From Patescibacteria group bacterium (GTDB taxonomy: Bacteria; Patescibacteriota; Gracilibacteria; UBA1369), in the NCBI GenBank assembly GCA_018825335.1, contig JAHJEW010000097.1:1-12127 (forward strand): a stretch of DNA of 12,127 nucleotides. The letters run 5' to 3'. Each line of letters opens with the position of its first letter. Position 1 is the first letter of the stretch. The notes below the pieces were generated by a model. The model searched no databases, was not told the DNA's origin, and was given only the letters and a program-made list of their open reading frames with translations. A program made the position numbers and the translations under genes. Positions 1 through 6,619 of this stretch are shown here, piece by piece.

Positions 1-53
1 ATGGAAATGATTACAACTCCTATTAGTACGGCTTCGCCTTTTTTGTTTTTCAT
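1..53 (-). CDS. Pilin-like protein lacking Glu5, N-terminus only (GspK/PilX-like)
   Basis: Only the first 17 codons lie in the window; the gene runs off the left edge. On the minus strand an ATG at 53-51 opens a frame reading MKNKKGEAVLIGVVIIS: a short lysine-rich leader, a glycine and then an unbroken hydrophobic stretch, the form of a class III signal cut by prepilin peptidase after Gly6. Unlike the four pilin-like genes upstream it has no glutamate at mature position 5 (Ile instead); known GspK-type tip pseudopilins also lack it. The ATG comes one base after the stop of the preceding gene (TAATATG), so translational coupling is likely. Position at the end of the minor-pilin series fits GspK/PilX. 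With so little sequence, the family assignment is inference. Confidence 0.6.
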   Translation of the reverse strand, partial: MKNKKGEAVLIGVVIIS

Positions 54-54
54 A

Positions 55-582
55 TTATTTTCTTACGGATACGGCTGTTTCAATGGAAAATGATGCATCT
101 TCCCTTTCCAGAGTCAGTTCTATGCCTATATTGTTTTTATTACCGCCGATTGTCAGGTTGGACAGGGTAAAATCTGTCACATCCACGTTGTCGCTTGTTA
201 GATCTATGGGATCTGCGCTTCCTTCCTTGATTCTTAGTTTTGTGATGGTAACGGGCGTACCGCCCCGCATGATTTCTTTGGGATATGTGTTGAAAATGAT
301 GTCCGTTCCCGTGCCGGGGTAATCCAGTGTAAGAACACCCGGATTAGTTCCAAAGGTGGAGCTTGCCGTAATAACGTCGTCGGCCTCGCGGATTTTCCTG
401 TCGATCTGGTTTATTGCGACCTGCGCGTTTATGTATAGTTCATGATTCTGCTGCGCCCTTGCCTGCCCGCGGCTTACGTTAACCTCCAGGTTGATTGCAG
501 CTGTCAGGATCATACCCGCCAGTGTGATATAAATCAGCAGTTCTATGAGTGTGAAGCCTTTTTTGTTGTTTTGTTTGTTCAT
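55..582 (-). CDS. GspJ/PilW-like minor pilin (prepilin N-methylation motif)
   Basis: A 175-residue prepilin-like protein. Leader MNKQNNKKG is followed by FTLIELLIY, the classical class III cleavage site (G9/F10) with Glu at mature position 5, then a hydrophobic helix to about residue 31 that would anchor it in the membrane and pack it into the pilus. Residues 35-75 look helical and polar; the rest alternates short hydrophobic strands, as in a pilin beta-sheet, and ends in ETAVSVRK, a type of ending common in GspJ/PilW-like proteins. It follows the preceding pilin gene through a TAATATG junction. Start is ATG; upstream there is only a weak AGG. The GspJ/PilW call comes from gene order and general form. 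It is a minor or tip pilin more likely than the major one, but the latter cannot be excluded. Confidence 0.8.
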   Translation of the reverse strand: MNKQNNKKGFTLIELLIYITLAGMILTAAINLEVNVSRGQARAQQNHELYINAQVAINQIDRKIREADDVITASSTFGTNPGVLTLDYPGTGTDIIFNTYPKEIMRGGTPVTITKLRIKEGSADPIDLTSDNVDVTDFTLSNLTIGGNKNNIGIELTLEREDASFSIETAVSVRK

Positions 583-583
583 A

Positions 584-1450
584 TTATAGAACCTGAAAAT
601 TCTGATTTGCCGTGCTGCCGTCGGAAAGAGTAAGGATGATTGTAAAGAAACTTCCGTTCATGTCGTTTTCGAATTTAAACTCGCTGATTTCCTGAAACTG
701 ACCGGGGTTTAGTGAAAAGTCGACAATATTAAGTTCCGTGCCGGAAGGTTGCCTGCCTATCGGGCTGCCTATGCCGCCGTAATCCCAGTCTTTGGCTCCG
801 GCTATTTTTATCCATTCGATCAAGCTGTTCTGGACGGTCCATGTGAGTGTAATTTTATCCACTGTCAGCGGATCTTCGCCAATGTTTTGCAGGGTAATAC
901 CGCGCAGTTTTTTATTCTGGACAAGATAAGCGTTGTGCACGTCCAGAATAAGGTCGTTGGCCTGCACCCCGCATCCCTGCGGGTTTGCCCAGTTGGTAAG
1001 GTACTGGTTCGCCGAAACCGATTTCGGGGTATCGGGATTTTGGTTCCATGAGATGGTGACGGTTACTTTTCTTGAGTCCGGATCCACGGTTCCTCCGCTT
1101 TCCACTATCGCGCAGGCTTCGTTCCTCCGGACTTCGCTTATCTGCGTTGTTCTTGTGAAATTGCCCGGTGTGTCTGAAGTGCCGGTAAACGACCAGAATC
1201 CGCCACTTTGTATCAGCCCGTGCGTACCGATTGTCAGATTGGCAAAGTTGTTGTCGCGGATGGCGCGTGCGGCCTCGAAGCCCTGATCCATGAATGATCC
1301 GGCCTGCAACTGTTCGTCCACGCCGGCAGATCCTCCAATCGATGATAAAAATAATGAGGTTACTCCTGTTAGCACAACCACAAGTATTCCGAGCGCCACA
1401 ATGACTTCCACCACCGAATAGCCTTTCTGAATGTATGTTTTATTTTTCAT
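584..1450 (-). CDS. GspI/PilV-like long minor pilin, paralogue B, with extra C-terminal domain
   Basis: A 288-residue prepilin-like protein. Leader MKNKTYIQKG precedes YSVVEVIVALGI (cut after G10, Glu at mature position 5); the xxEVxVAxxI pattern is that of GspI/PilV pilins. The hydrophobic helix ends near residue 36. Residues 45-160 form a pilin-like part; residues 165-288 form a second, strand-rich domain with the landmarks NKKLRGITLQNIG, DWDYGGIG and QPSGTEL, probably a beta-sandwich. Two cysteines, C113 and C160, are matched in the neighbouring paralogue and could form a disulfide. It is much longer than usual GspI/PilV pilins (about 120-180 residues). It is clearly homologous along its full length to the gene just upstream (1458-2318), so the pair arose by tandem duplication. 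Seven bases separate the two genes. No Shine-Dalgarno sequence precedes the ATG. Confidence 0.8.
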   Translation of the reverse strand: MKNKTYIQKGYSVVEVIVALGILVVVLTGVTSLFLSSIGGSAGVDEQLQAGSFMDQGFEAARAIRDNNFANLTIGTHGLIQSGGFWSFTGTSDTPGNFTRTTQISEVRRNEACAIVESGGTVDPDSRKVTVTISWNQNPDTPKSVSANQYLTNWANPQGCGVQANDLILDVHNAYLVQNKKLRGITLQNIGEDPLTVDKITLTWTVQNSLIEWIKIAGAKDWDYGGIGSPIGRQPSGTELNIVDFSLNPGQFQEISEFKFENDMNGSFFTIILTLSDGSTANQNFQVL

Positions 1451-1457
1451 ATCAATG

Positions 1458-2318
1458 TTAAATCTGAAATGCTTTGTATGTACTGCTCCCGTCCTCCAAA
1501 GTCAGAGTTATGGAGAATGCGCTGCCCACCACACTGTTGTCGAATTTAAACTCGTCGATCACCTGTAACTGGCCCGGATTAATTGTAAAGTCGATTATAT
1601 CCAGCTCGGTGCCGGAAGGCTGTTTGCCGACGGGCGTACCAATACCACCGTAATCCCAGTCTTTACCGGCTCCGCTTAGTTTCACCCATTCAATTTTGCT
1701 GTTCGCCGTCCATGTGAGGATAACTTTGTCTATGGCAATCGGGTCCTGCCCAATGTTCTGTATTGTCACGCCTTTAAGTTTTTTATTCTGGGCGATGTAG
1801 GCGTTGGAAACGTTCAATACTATATTGTTGGCCTGTACCCCGCATTTTTGAGGGCTTGCCCAATTGTGCATGTATTGATTCGCCGAAATAGATTTTGGAT
1901 TTGGCATTCCCTGATCCCAGTTGACGGTTACGGTTATTTTTTTGGAGTCGTGATCCACTGTGCCGCCGCTGCCTACAACTGCGCAGCCGGAGTTTCTTTG
2001 TACATCGCTGATCTGCAATGTGCGGGTGAACTCGCCCAGATTGTCTGATGATCCGGACAGCTGCCAGTATCCGCTACCGTTTGAAAGTCCGTATGTTCCG
2101 TTGGCAAGTCCCGCGAAGCCACCGTCGCGGATGGCACGGGTCGCTTCGAACGCCTGCCTTAAATACATGTCCGCCTTAAATTCCTCATCTATCCCGGATG
2201 CGCAGCTGATTGAGGCTATGTATAGAGAGGTGACTCCGCCGAGAATAATAATAAAAACGCCCATTGCCACCACTATTTCCAAAATTGTCTGTCCTTTTTT
2301 GTGATTCTTATATTTCAT
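1458..2318 (-). CDS. GspI/PilV-like long minor pilin, paralogue A, with extra C-terminal domain
   Basis: A 286-residue prepilin-like protein, paralogue of the next gene downstream. Leader MKYKNHKKG precedes QTILEIVVAMGV; cleavage after the glycine leaves Gln first and Glu at mature position 5. A hydrophobic helix follows, then a pilin-like part with the shared segment FEATRAIRDGGFAGL, then the C-terminal strand-rich domain (NKKLKGVTIQNIG, KDWDYGGIG, KQPSGTELDI). The two cysteines corresponding to C113/C160 of the paralogue are kept; a third lies just after the membrane helix. The ATG at 2318 overlaps the upstream gene by 11 bases and gives a nine-residue leader like its neighbours. An in-frame TTG at 2327 (20-base overlap) has AAAGG five bases ahead of it and is a real alternative, adding three residues. 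Confidence 0.78.
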   Translation of the reverse strand: MKYKNHKKGQTILEIVVAMGVFIIILGGVTSLYIASISCASGIDEEFKADMYLRQAFEATRAIRDGGFAGLANGTYGLSNGSGYWQLSGSSDNLGEFTRTLQISDVQRNSGCAVVGSGGTVDHDSKKITVTVNWDQGMPNPKSISANQYMHNWASPQKCGVQANNIVLNVSNAYIAQNKKLKGVTIQNIGQDPIAIDKVILTWTANSKIEWVKLSGAGKDWDYGGIGTPVGKQPSGTELDIIDFTINPGQLQVIDEFKFDNSVVGSAFSITLTLEDGSSTYKAFQI

Positions 2319-2778
2319 TTTGTTCAATTAAACCTTTGGAGTTGATTGATATATTCATTGTCCTGCTGCCGTTTGTTATTTGCACGGAGCCGTAATTAGT
2401 TGTTTCTCCGGTGCTTTTTTCAAATACTATGTAATCGGTTCCGCCGTTTAAGCTTATGTTGCCAAGCGAAACCGAAGTGTGCAGTTCATTTTTATCATCT
2501 TCAGACTGGTCGCGTGAGGTATAATCGTTGCCCTTAAACATAGTGTATTGATCCGCGGCAAAATATACGCCCCACGCGGAATCTTTATATCTGGTTGTGG
2601 CGCGCGTTTGTGCCAGGCGAATGGTTTGTATGATCTGGCTGGTACTTGTACGCAGGTATGTTCCGCTGATTGCATTGGACTGCATGAACGTGAAGGACGC
2701 GGTTATTATCGCCAGTATTCCGATAACTATGAGCAGTTCCATCAGTGTAAAGCCTTTTTGTTTTTGTGTTATTTTCAT
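2308..2778 (-). CDS. GspH/FimT-like pseudopilin
   Basis: A 156-residue pseudopilin. Leader MKITQKQKG precedes FTLMELLIVIGILAII, a textbook class III signal (cut after G9, Glu at mature position 5) followed by the membrane helix to about residue 28. The region after it, with QIIQTIRLAQTRATTRYKDSAWGVYF, matches the GspH/FimT pattern of a helix carrying LAQxRA followed by a WGV strand; the protein ends with a short strand and an SKGLIE turn. Length is normal for the family. In type II secretion and type IV pili GspH/FimT proteins are minor pilins near the tip that help start the fibre. It begins three bases after the stop of pilC and overlaps the following pilin gene. There is no Shine-Dalgarno sequence, so it probably depends on coupling. 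Confidence 0.85.
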   Translation of the reverse strand: MKITQKQKGFTLMELLIVIGILAIITASFTFMQSNAISGTYLRTSTSQIIQTIRLAQTRATTRYKDSAWGVYFAADQYTMFKGNDYTSRDQSEDDKNELHTSVSLGNISLNGGTDYIVFEKSTGETTNYGSVQITNGSRTMNISINSKGLIEQNEI

Positions 2779-2781
2779 ATT

Positions 2782-3846
2782 TTAAGCGGATACGCTTGCG
2801 GTTAATTCGGCTATCGGAGAAATAATTGACAGTGCCACGGTTCCCACCATAATCCCGACTACGATCAATAAAAGCGGCTCGATAATCGATGCGAGATTCT
2901 TGACCGTATTGTCCACCATCTCCTCGTAATAGTCTCCCAGGTAAGCCAATGTGTCTTCCAGAGTTCCTGTTTTTTCCCCCACCCCGATCATCTTGGTTAC
3001 CATCTCCGAAAACAGTTTCGGACTTTTGTTAAGAACTGATTCCACGCTATCTCCGCCTTCGATTTTTGGAATTGCTGATTTAAGAGCTTTACGGTAAACC
3101 CTGTTATCTATGGCATCGGAAATAATATTAATGCTTTCATCCACAGTGAGACCGCTTTTCAGCAATGTGCTAAGCGTATTGGTGAATCTTTGAAGGTTAA
3201 TGTTAATGACGATGGTATTTAATACCGGTATGGAAAGATAAAAACGGTGGAGTAGCGGTTTAATAAAATTGCGCCTGAGCAGTAATACTAGTCCCACTAT
3301 TCCCAGATTGAAACCAAGAACAATATTAAAACCGTTGGTTTCAAAAGCTTGCGCCACAAAGACCAGCGCTTTTGTCGTTGGCGGCAGTTCAACATTAAGA
3401 GACTGAAAAAGCGGCAGCAGAATCGGTAAAACAAACAGGGCTATTGCGAATCCTATGCCGGTCATGGCCACAAGTATGAAAGTCGGGTAGATCATTGCCG
3501 ATTTTATGCTCTTCTTGAGTCTTTCGGCTTTGGAAAGATGCTCGGCCAGTCTTTTAAGGTTTTCTTCCAGATTACCGGAATATTCACCGGTCTTGATCAT
3601 GTTAATGTAAAATGGGGAGAAGTATTTTGGATATGCGGAAAGCGCCCGTGAGAACGACTTCCCCGTATTTACGGAGTTTTGTATGGTAAGAAGCATGTCT
3701 TTCATTTTACCCTTGGACTGGGTGATTGCTATTTCTATTCCTTCTGTAACGGTAAGGCCGCTGCGCAGAGTGAATGCCAGAAGCTGGGTAAAGAGCAAAA
3801 TCTCTTCCCTTTTTATTCCTCCTAAATTTATATTCAGGTTTATCAT
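2782..3846 (-). CDS. pilC: Type IV pilus inner-membrane platform protein PilC (GspF family)
   Basis: A 354-residue GspF/PilC family protein. Two homologous T2SSF domains are visible: about residues 15-140 and 217-340. Each has the family signature: RSGLTVTEG...GEYSGNLEENL in the first and KSGLTVDES...GEKTGTLEDTL in the second. Three hydrophobic segments lie near 121-145, 172-190 and 322-345, the usual topology. PilC sits in the cytoplasmic membrane beneath the pilus and transmits the movement of the PilB ATPase to pilin subunits. It is shorter than the usual 400 or so residues because the N-terminal cytoplasmic extension is reduced; the first domain starts almost at once. It starts two bases after the pilB stop codon, with no Shine-Dalgarno sequence, so the two are very likely coupled. 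Confidence 0.93.
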   Translation of the reverse strand: MINLNINLGGIKREEILLFTQLLAFTLRSGLTVTEGIEIAITQSKGKMKDMLLTIQNSVNTGKSFSRALSAYPKYFSPFYINMIKTGEYSGNLEENLKRLAEHLSKAERLKKSIKSAMIYPTFILVAMTGIGFAIALFVLPILLPLFQSLNVELPPTTKALVFVAQAFETNGFNIVLGFNLGIVGLVLLLRRNFIKPLLHRFYLSIPVLNTIVININLQRFTNTLSTLLKSGLTVDESINIISDAIDNRVYRKALKSAIPKIEGGDSVESVLNKSPKLFSEMVTKMIGVGEKTGTLEDTLAYLGDYYEEMVDNTVKNLASIIEPLLLIVVGIMVGTVALSIISPIAELTASVSA

Positions 3847-3848
3847 TT

Positions 3849-5549
3849 TTATTTTTTTACCACGCGCAGCATTTCTTCCAGGGTCGTTACGCCGTTGAAA
3901 ACGTTTTCGCGCGCGTCGTCGAACATGGTTGTCATTCCGTTCGCTACGGCTTTCTTCATAATTTCTTCAGCCGATGTGTTTTTAATAATAAGTTCGCGGA
4001 TGTCGTCGTCGACCTCCAATATTTCATAAACTCCTGTGCGGCCGGCAAAGCCCGAATTGTTACAGGCGGGGCAACCGGCTCCTTTGAAAAGGGTGATCTT
4101 GTCATCCGGGGATACTATCCTTTCGTTATTTCTTGAAAATTTTTCCAAAACGTCTTCCGGAACTTTTCGGCTCAGTTCCCTGATACTGGTTTCATAACTT
4201 ACGATGCAGCTTGCGCATATTTTTCGCACCAGTCTCTGCGCGATAATGATGTTTATCGTCGATGCCACAAGAAACGGCTCTATCTTCATGTCACTAAGTC
4301 TGGGCAAGGCGGTCGGCGCGTCGTTGGTGTGAAGCGTGGACAGTACAAGGTGTCCCGTCATGGCCGAATTTATTGCGATTTCCGCCGTTTCGTTATCGCG
4401 GATTTCTCCGATCATGATTATGTCCGGGTCCTGCCTCACAATTGATCTTAAACCCGAGGCGAAAGTCAGGTTAGCCTTTGGATTAACCTGAATCTGGGTT
4501 ATTCCGCTAATACTGTATTCCACAGGATCTTCAATGGTGGTTACATTGACTGTTCTTTTGTTGAGGATTTTCAGAATGGCGTATAGCGTCGTGGTTTTGC
4601 CGGATCCCGTGGGTCCCGTGGCCAGGATCATACCCCACGGCTTTTTTATACTTTTTTTAAGTTTTGCCAGATCTTTTTCGTTGTAGCCCAGATCATCGAG
4701 CGACAGCTCTGAAGATTTTTCGGATAGTAACCTCATCACCGCGTTTTCACCGTTGGTTGTGGGGATGATGGAAACACGCACATCCATTTTCTGGTCTGCG
4801 AAACTGTAGCGCAATTTCCCGTCCTGCGGCGCCTGGTGCTCGTCAATGCGCATGTGCGACATCACCTTTATTCTGGATATAAGCATACTGTGGGCCTCTT
4901 TTGGGATTTTGATTATTTCCTGAAGAAGGCCGTCGATACGAAATCTTACCATCGTCTCGGTTTCGAACGGTTCTATGTGGACGTCGGACGCGTTGCTTTC
5001 GTATCCTCTTTCCAAAAGCATATTTACAATAAGCACCGTGGCATTTTCCTCTTCACCTTTTACCGTTGCTTTTTTTGCCTGCTCTTTAATGATTTTCTCA
5101 AACTCTTTGTGAATGTCCGATTTATAACTGCTCAGTTGTTCTTTAAGATCGTTTTTAATCGCGTAATACGAAATGATTTTTTGCCCCAGTTTTTTTTGAA
5201 GAAGATGCGCGGCGATCGGATTGTCCGGATCGCATGTGGCCAGTTTTATTCCGTTCGCCGTTTTTGCAAATCCTATAAGATGTTGCTTGCGTGCCATTGC
5301 CATCGGTACCATCCTCAAAACATCCACGTCGACGCCCTCCTGTTTAAGACTTACGAATTTCCAGTTGTTAATGTCCGCGATCAGCTCTCCAAGCTGTTCG
5401 CTTTTAATCAGATTCTTTTCAACAAGAATATTTTCCAGTTCTTTATCCGATCTGGCGGCTTCCGATTCCGCAATAGCGATATCTTCTTTACTGATCAGTT
5501 CACTCTTTATCAGTAGTTTTTTGAGTTTTTCCAGTTTGGTCGGTGTCAT
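3849..5549 (-). CDS. pilB: Type IV pilus assembly ATPase PilB (GspE family)
   Basis: A 566-residue cytoplasmic hexameric ATPase that powers pilus extension. Residues 1-150 hold an N-terminal GspE/MshE-type domain (KLGQKIISYYAI near 120-131). The catalytic core is complete: Walker A GPTGSGKTT (312-320), Asp box TTIEDPVEY (337-345), Walker B DPDIIMIGEIRD (374-385) and His box TGHLVLSTLHTNDA (398-411). A zinc-binding tetracysteine, CASC (445-448) with CPAC (493-496), marks PilB/GspE and argues against the retraction ATPase PilT, which lacks it. The arginine-bearing segment VRFRIDGLLQ (201-210) is also typical. Length is normal. The ATG follows the kinase gene by 12 bases; the upstream bases are almost all A and T, with no Shine-Dalgarno sequence. 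pilC follows directly. GspE of a type II secretion system is the alternative, but the absence of other gsp genes favours a pilus. Confidence 0.95.
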   Translation of the reverse strand: MTPTKLEKLKKLLIKSELISKEDIAIAESEAARSDKELENILVEKNLIKSEQLGELIADINNWKFVSLKQEGVDVDVLRMVPMAMARKQHLIGFAKTANGIKLATCDPDNPIAAHLLQKKLGQKIISYYAIKNDLKEQLSSYKSDIHKEFEKIIKEQAKKATVKGEEENATVLIVNMLLERGYESNASDVHIEPFETETMVRFRIDGLLQEIIKIPKEAHSMLISRIKVMSHMRIDEHQAPQDGKLRYSFADQKMDVRVSIIPTTNGENAVMRLLSEKSSELSLDDLGYNEKDLAKLKKSIKKPWGMILATGPTGSGKTTTLYAILKILNKRTVNVTTIEDPVEYSISGITQIQVNPKANLTFASGLRSIVRQDPDIIMIGEIRDNETAEIAINSAMTGHLVLSTLHTNDAPTALPRLSDMKIEPFLVASTINIIIAQRLVRKICASCIVSYETSIRELSRKVPEDVLEKFSRNNERIVSPDDKITLFKGAGCPACNNSGFAGRTGVYEILEVDDDIRELIIKNTSAEEIMKKAVANGMTTMFDDARENVFNGVTTLEEMLRVVKK

Positions 5550-5561
5550 CGTCGCAGTTTT

Positions 5562-6470
5562 TTATTTTTTTTGTTTTTTTACGATTTTTTCATGTTTTAT
5601 ATTCACAGCCAGTTGTTTGGGGAAGGAAAACCATACGGTTGTACCTTTATTTTCGCTGCTTTTGAACCAAACTTTTCCTCCAATGGCTTTGGCCATTTCT
5701 TTTACAAGATACATGCCAAGACCGTGGCCTTCCGGATCAAGTTTGGCCACATTGCTGCCGCGAAAAAATTTTGTGAAAACCATATTCTGTTCCTCTTTTG
5801 GTATTCCGCATCCGGTATCGGAGATTTCGAAAACGATCTCGTGGTCTTTTGTCAGTATTTGAATATTGATCTCTCCTTTTGCGGGGGTGTATTTGATCGA
5901 ATTCAAAAGAAATACTTCGAAACATTCCTTTACAACGTCGGGGACTACATTGATTTCCGGAATTTTTTCACTTATATCAACTTTTAATTTTATCTTTTTC
6001 TGCTTTATTTTGGGGCTCAATTCCTTAAGAACATCGTTGATTATTTCAAGAATCTTTGTTGGTTTTGATTCCACGACAATCTCTCCCGTATCCAGTCTGT
6101 ACGATTCAAGGAAGGTTTTAATAAGTTCATGCATTCTTTGGTTGGCCTTTTGTATTTGATCAATAAAAGCCTTTTGCTTTCTGTTAAGTTCTCCCGCGTC
6201 TCCATCCAGCAACATCTCACTCAGCCACTTTATGGATGAAAGAGGTGCACGCAGCTGGTGGGCGGCAAGAGAAATTATATCCGTTTTGATCTGGATCAGA
6301 GCTTTCCCTTTCTTTCTCGCCACAGTTTCCAGGCTCGACTCCGCGCCGTATATTTTGCCGCCTTTACGGCGACTTTTGGGTTTTCCCTTTAGGATTTTAT
6401 GGAAAACAACATTAACGCCCATGTAGGGGCATGTTCCTCCCATTTGCTTTTCTTTTTTTGGCATTGGCAT
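5562..6470 (-). CDS. Soluble sensor histidine kinase heading the pilus operon
   Basis: A 302-residue HisKA plus HATPase_c histidine kinase, counted from the ATG at 6470. The H-box is IISLAAHQLRAPLSSIKW, with His71 as likely phosphoacceptor. The ATP-binding part has an N-box ending LLNSIKYTP (Asn190), G1 box DTGCGIP, F box FTKFFRG and G2 box GHGLGMYL; all key residues are present, so it should be active. There is no membrane helix and no recognisable PAS, GAF or HAMP domain: the first 45 or so residues are basic and of unclear nature, then a short helix leads into the H-box. It is therefore cytoplasmic, and its signal must come from a partner. No response regulator is in the window. It lies 12 bases ahead of pilB on the same strand and probably shares its transcript. 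A TTG at 6527 could lengthen it by 19 lysine-rich residues; ATGs at 6443 and 6422 are further alternatives. Confidence 0.88.
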   Translation of the reverse strand: MPMPKKEKQMGGTCPYMGVNVVFHKILKGKPKSRRKGGKIYGAESSLETVARKKGKALIQIKTDIISLAAHQLRAPLSSIKWLSEMLLDGDAGELNRKQKAFIDQIQKANQRMHELIKTFLESYRLDTGEIVVESKPTKILEIINDVLKELSPKIKQKKIKLKVDISEKIPEINVVPDVVKECFEVFLLNSIKYTPAKGEINIQILTKDHEIVFEISDTGCGIPKEEQNMVFTKFFRGSNVAKLDPEGHGLGMYLVKEMAKAIGGKVWFKSSENKGTTVWFSFPKQLAVNIKHEKIVKKQKK

Positions 6471-6619
6471 TTTTATTTTTATTTTTGATTTTCTGTTTAT
6501 TTTACCATTTTTCCGACAAATAACCAACTCTAATTCTTATCGGCCCTATACGATTTTGTATATTTTTTCTTTTGGTATATACTTGCCTCTGTTTTACTGG
6601 CCTCTTATTATAAAAGGAT
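6471..6619. other. Divergent intergenic region between kinase and surface-protein genes
   Basis: This A+T-rich stretch separates the leftward pilus operon from the rightward surface genes and must hold the starts of both transcripts. A reasonable rightward promoter is described separately. For the leftward operon I see several TATA-like hexamers between 6540 and 6580 on the minus strand but none with a convincing -35 at the right distance. The part from 6471 to 6527 is open in the kinase frame and could be coding if the TTG start is used. Confidence 0.6.
6583..6611 (+). promoter_or_regulatory. Candidate promoter of the cohesin-like surface protein gene
   Basis: TTGCCT at 6583-6588 and TATTAT at 6606-6611 are spaced by 17 bases, a sigma-70-type arrangement with four of six matches at -35 and five of six at -10. 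The expected transcription start would be around 6618-6620, at or within two bases of the ATG at 6620, so the message would be leaderless or nearly so. The AAAAGGA at 6612-6618 sits too close to the ATG to act as a normal ribosome binding site. Confidence 0.5.

Noticed and set aside
4836..5516. 226-residue open frame on the plus strand
   Set aside because: It lies wholly opposite pilB, whose conserved motifs prove the minus strand coding; its sequence is rich in Phe and has no recognisable domain.
6540..6600. Promoter for the leftward pilus operon
   Set aside because: TATACA and TATAGG hexamers exist on the minus strand but no fitting -35 stands at 16-18 bases, so no site can be chosen.
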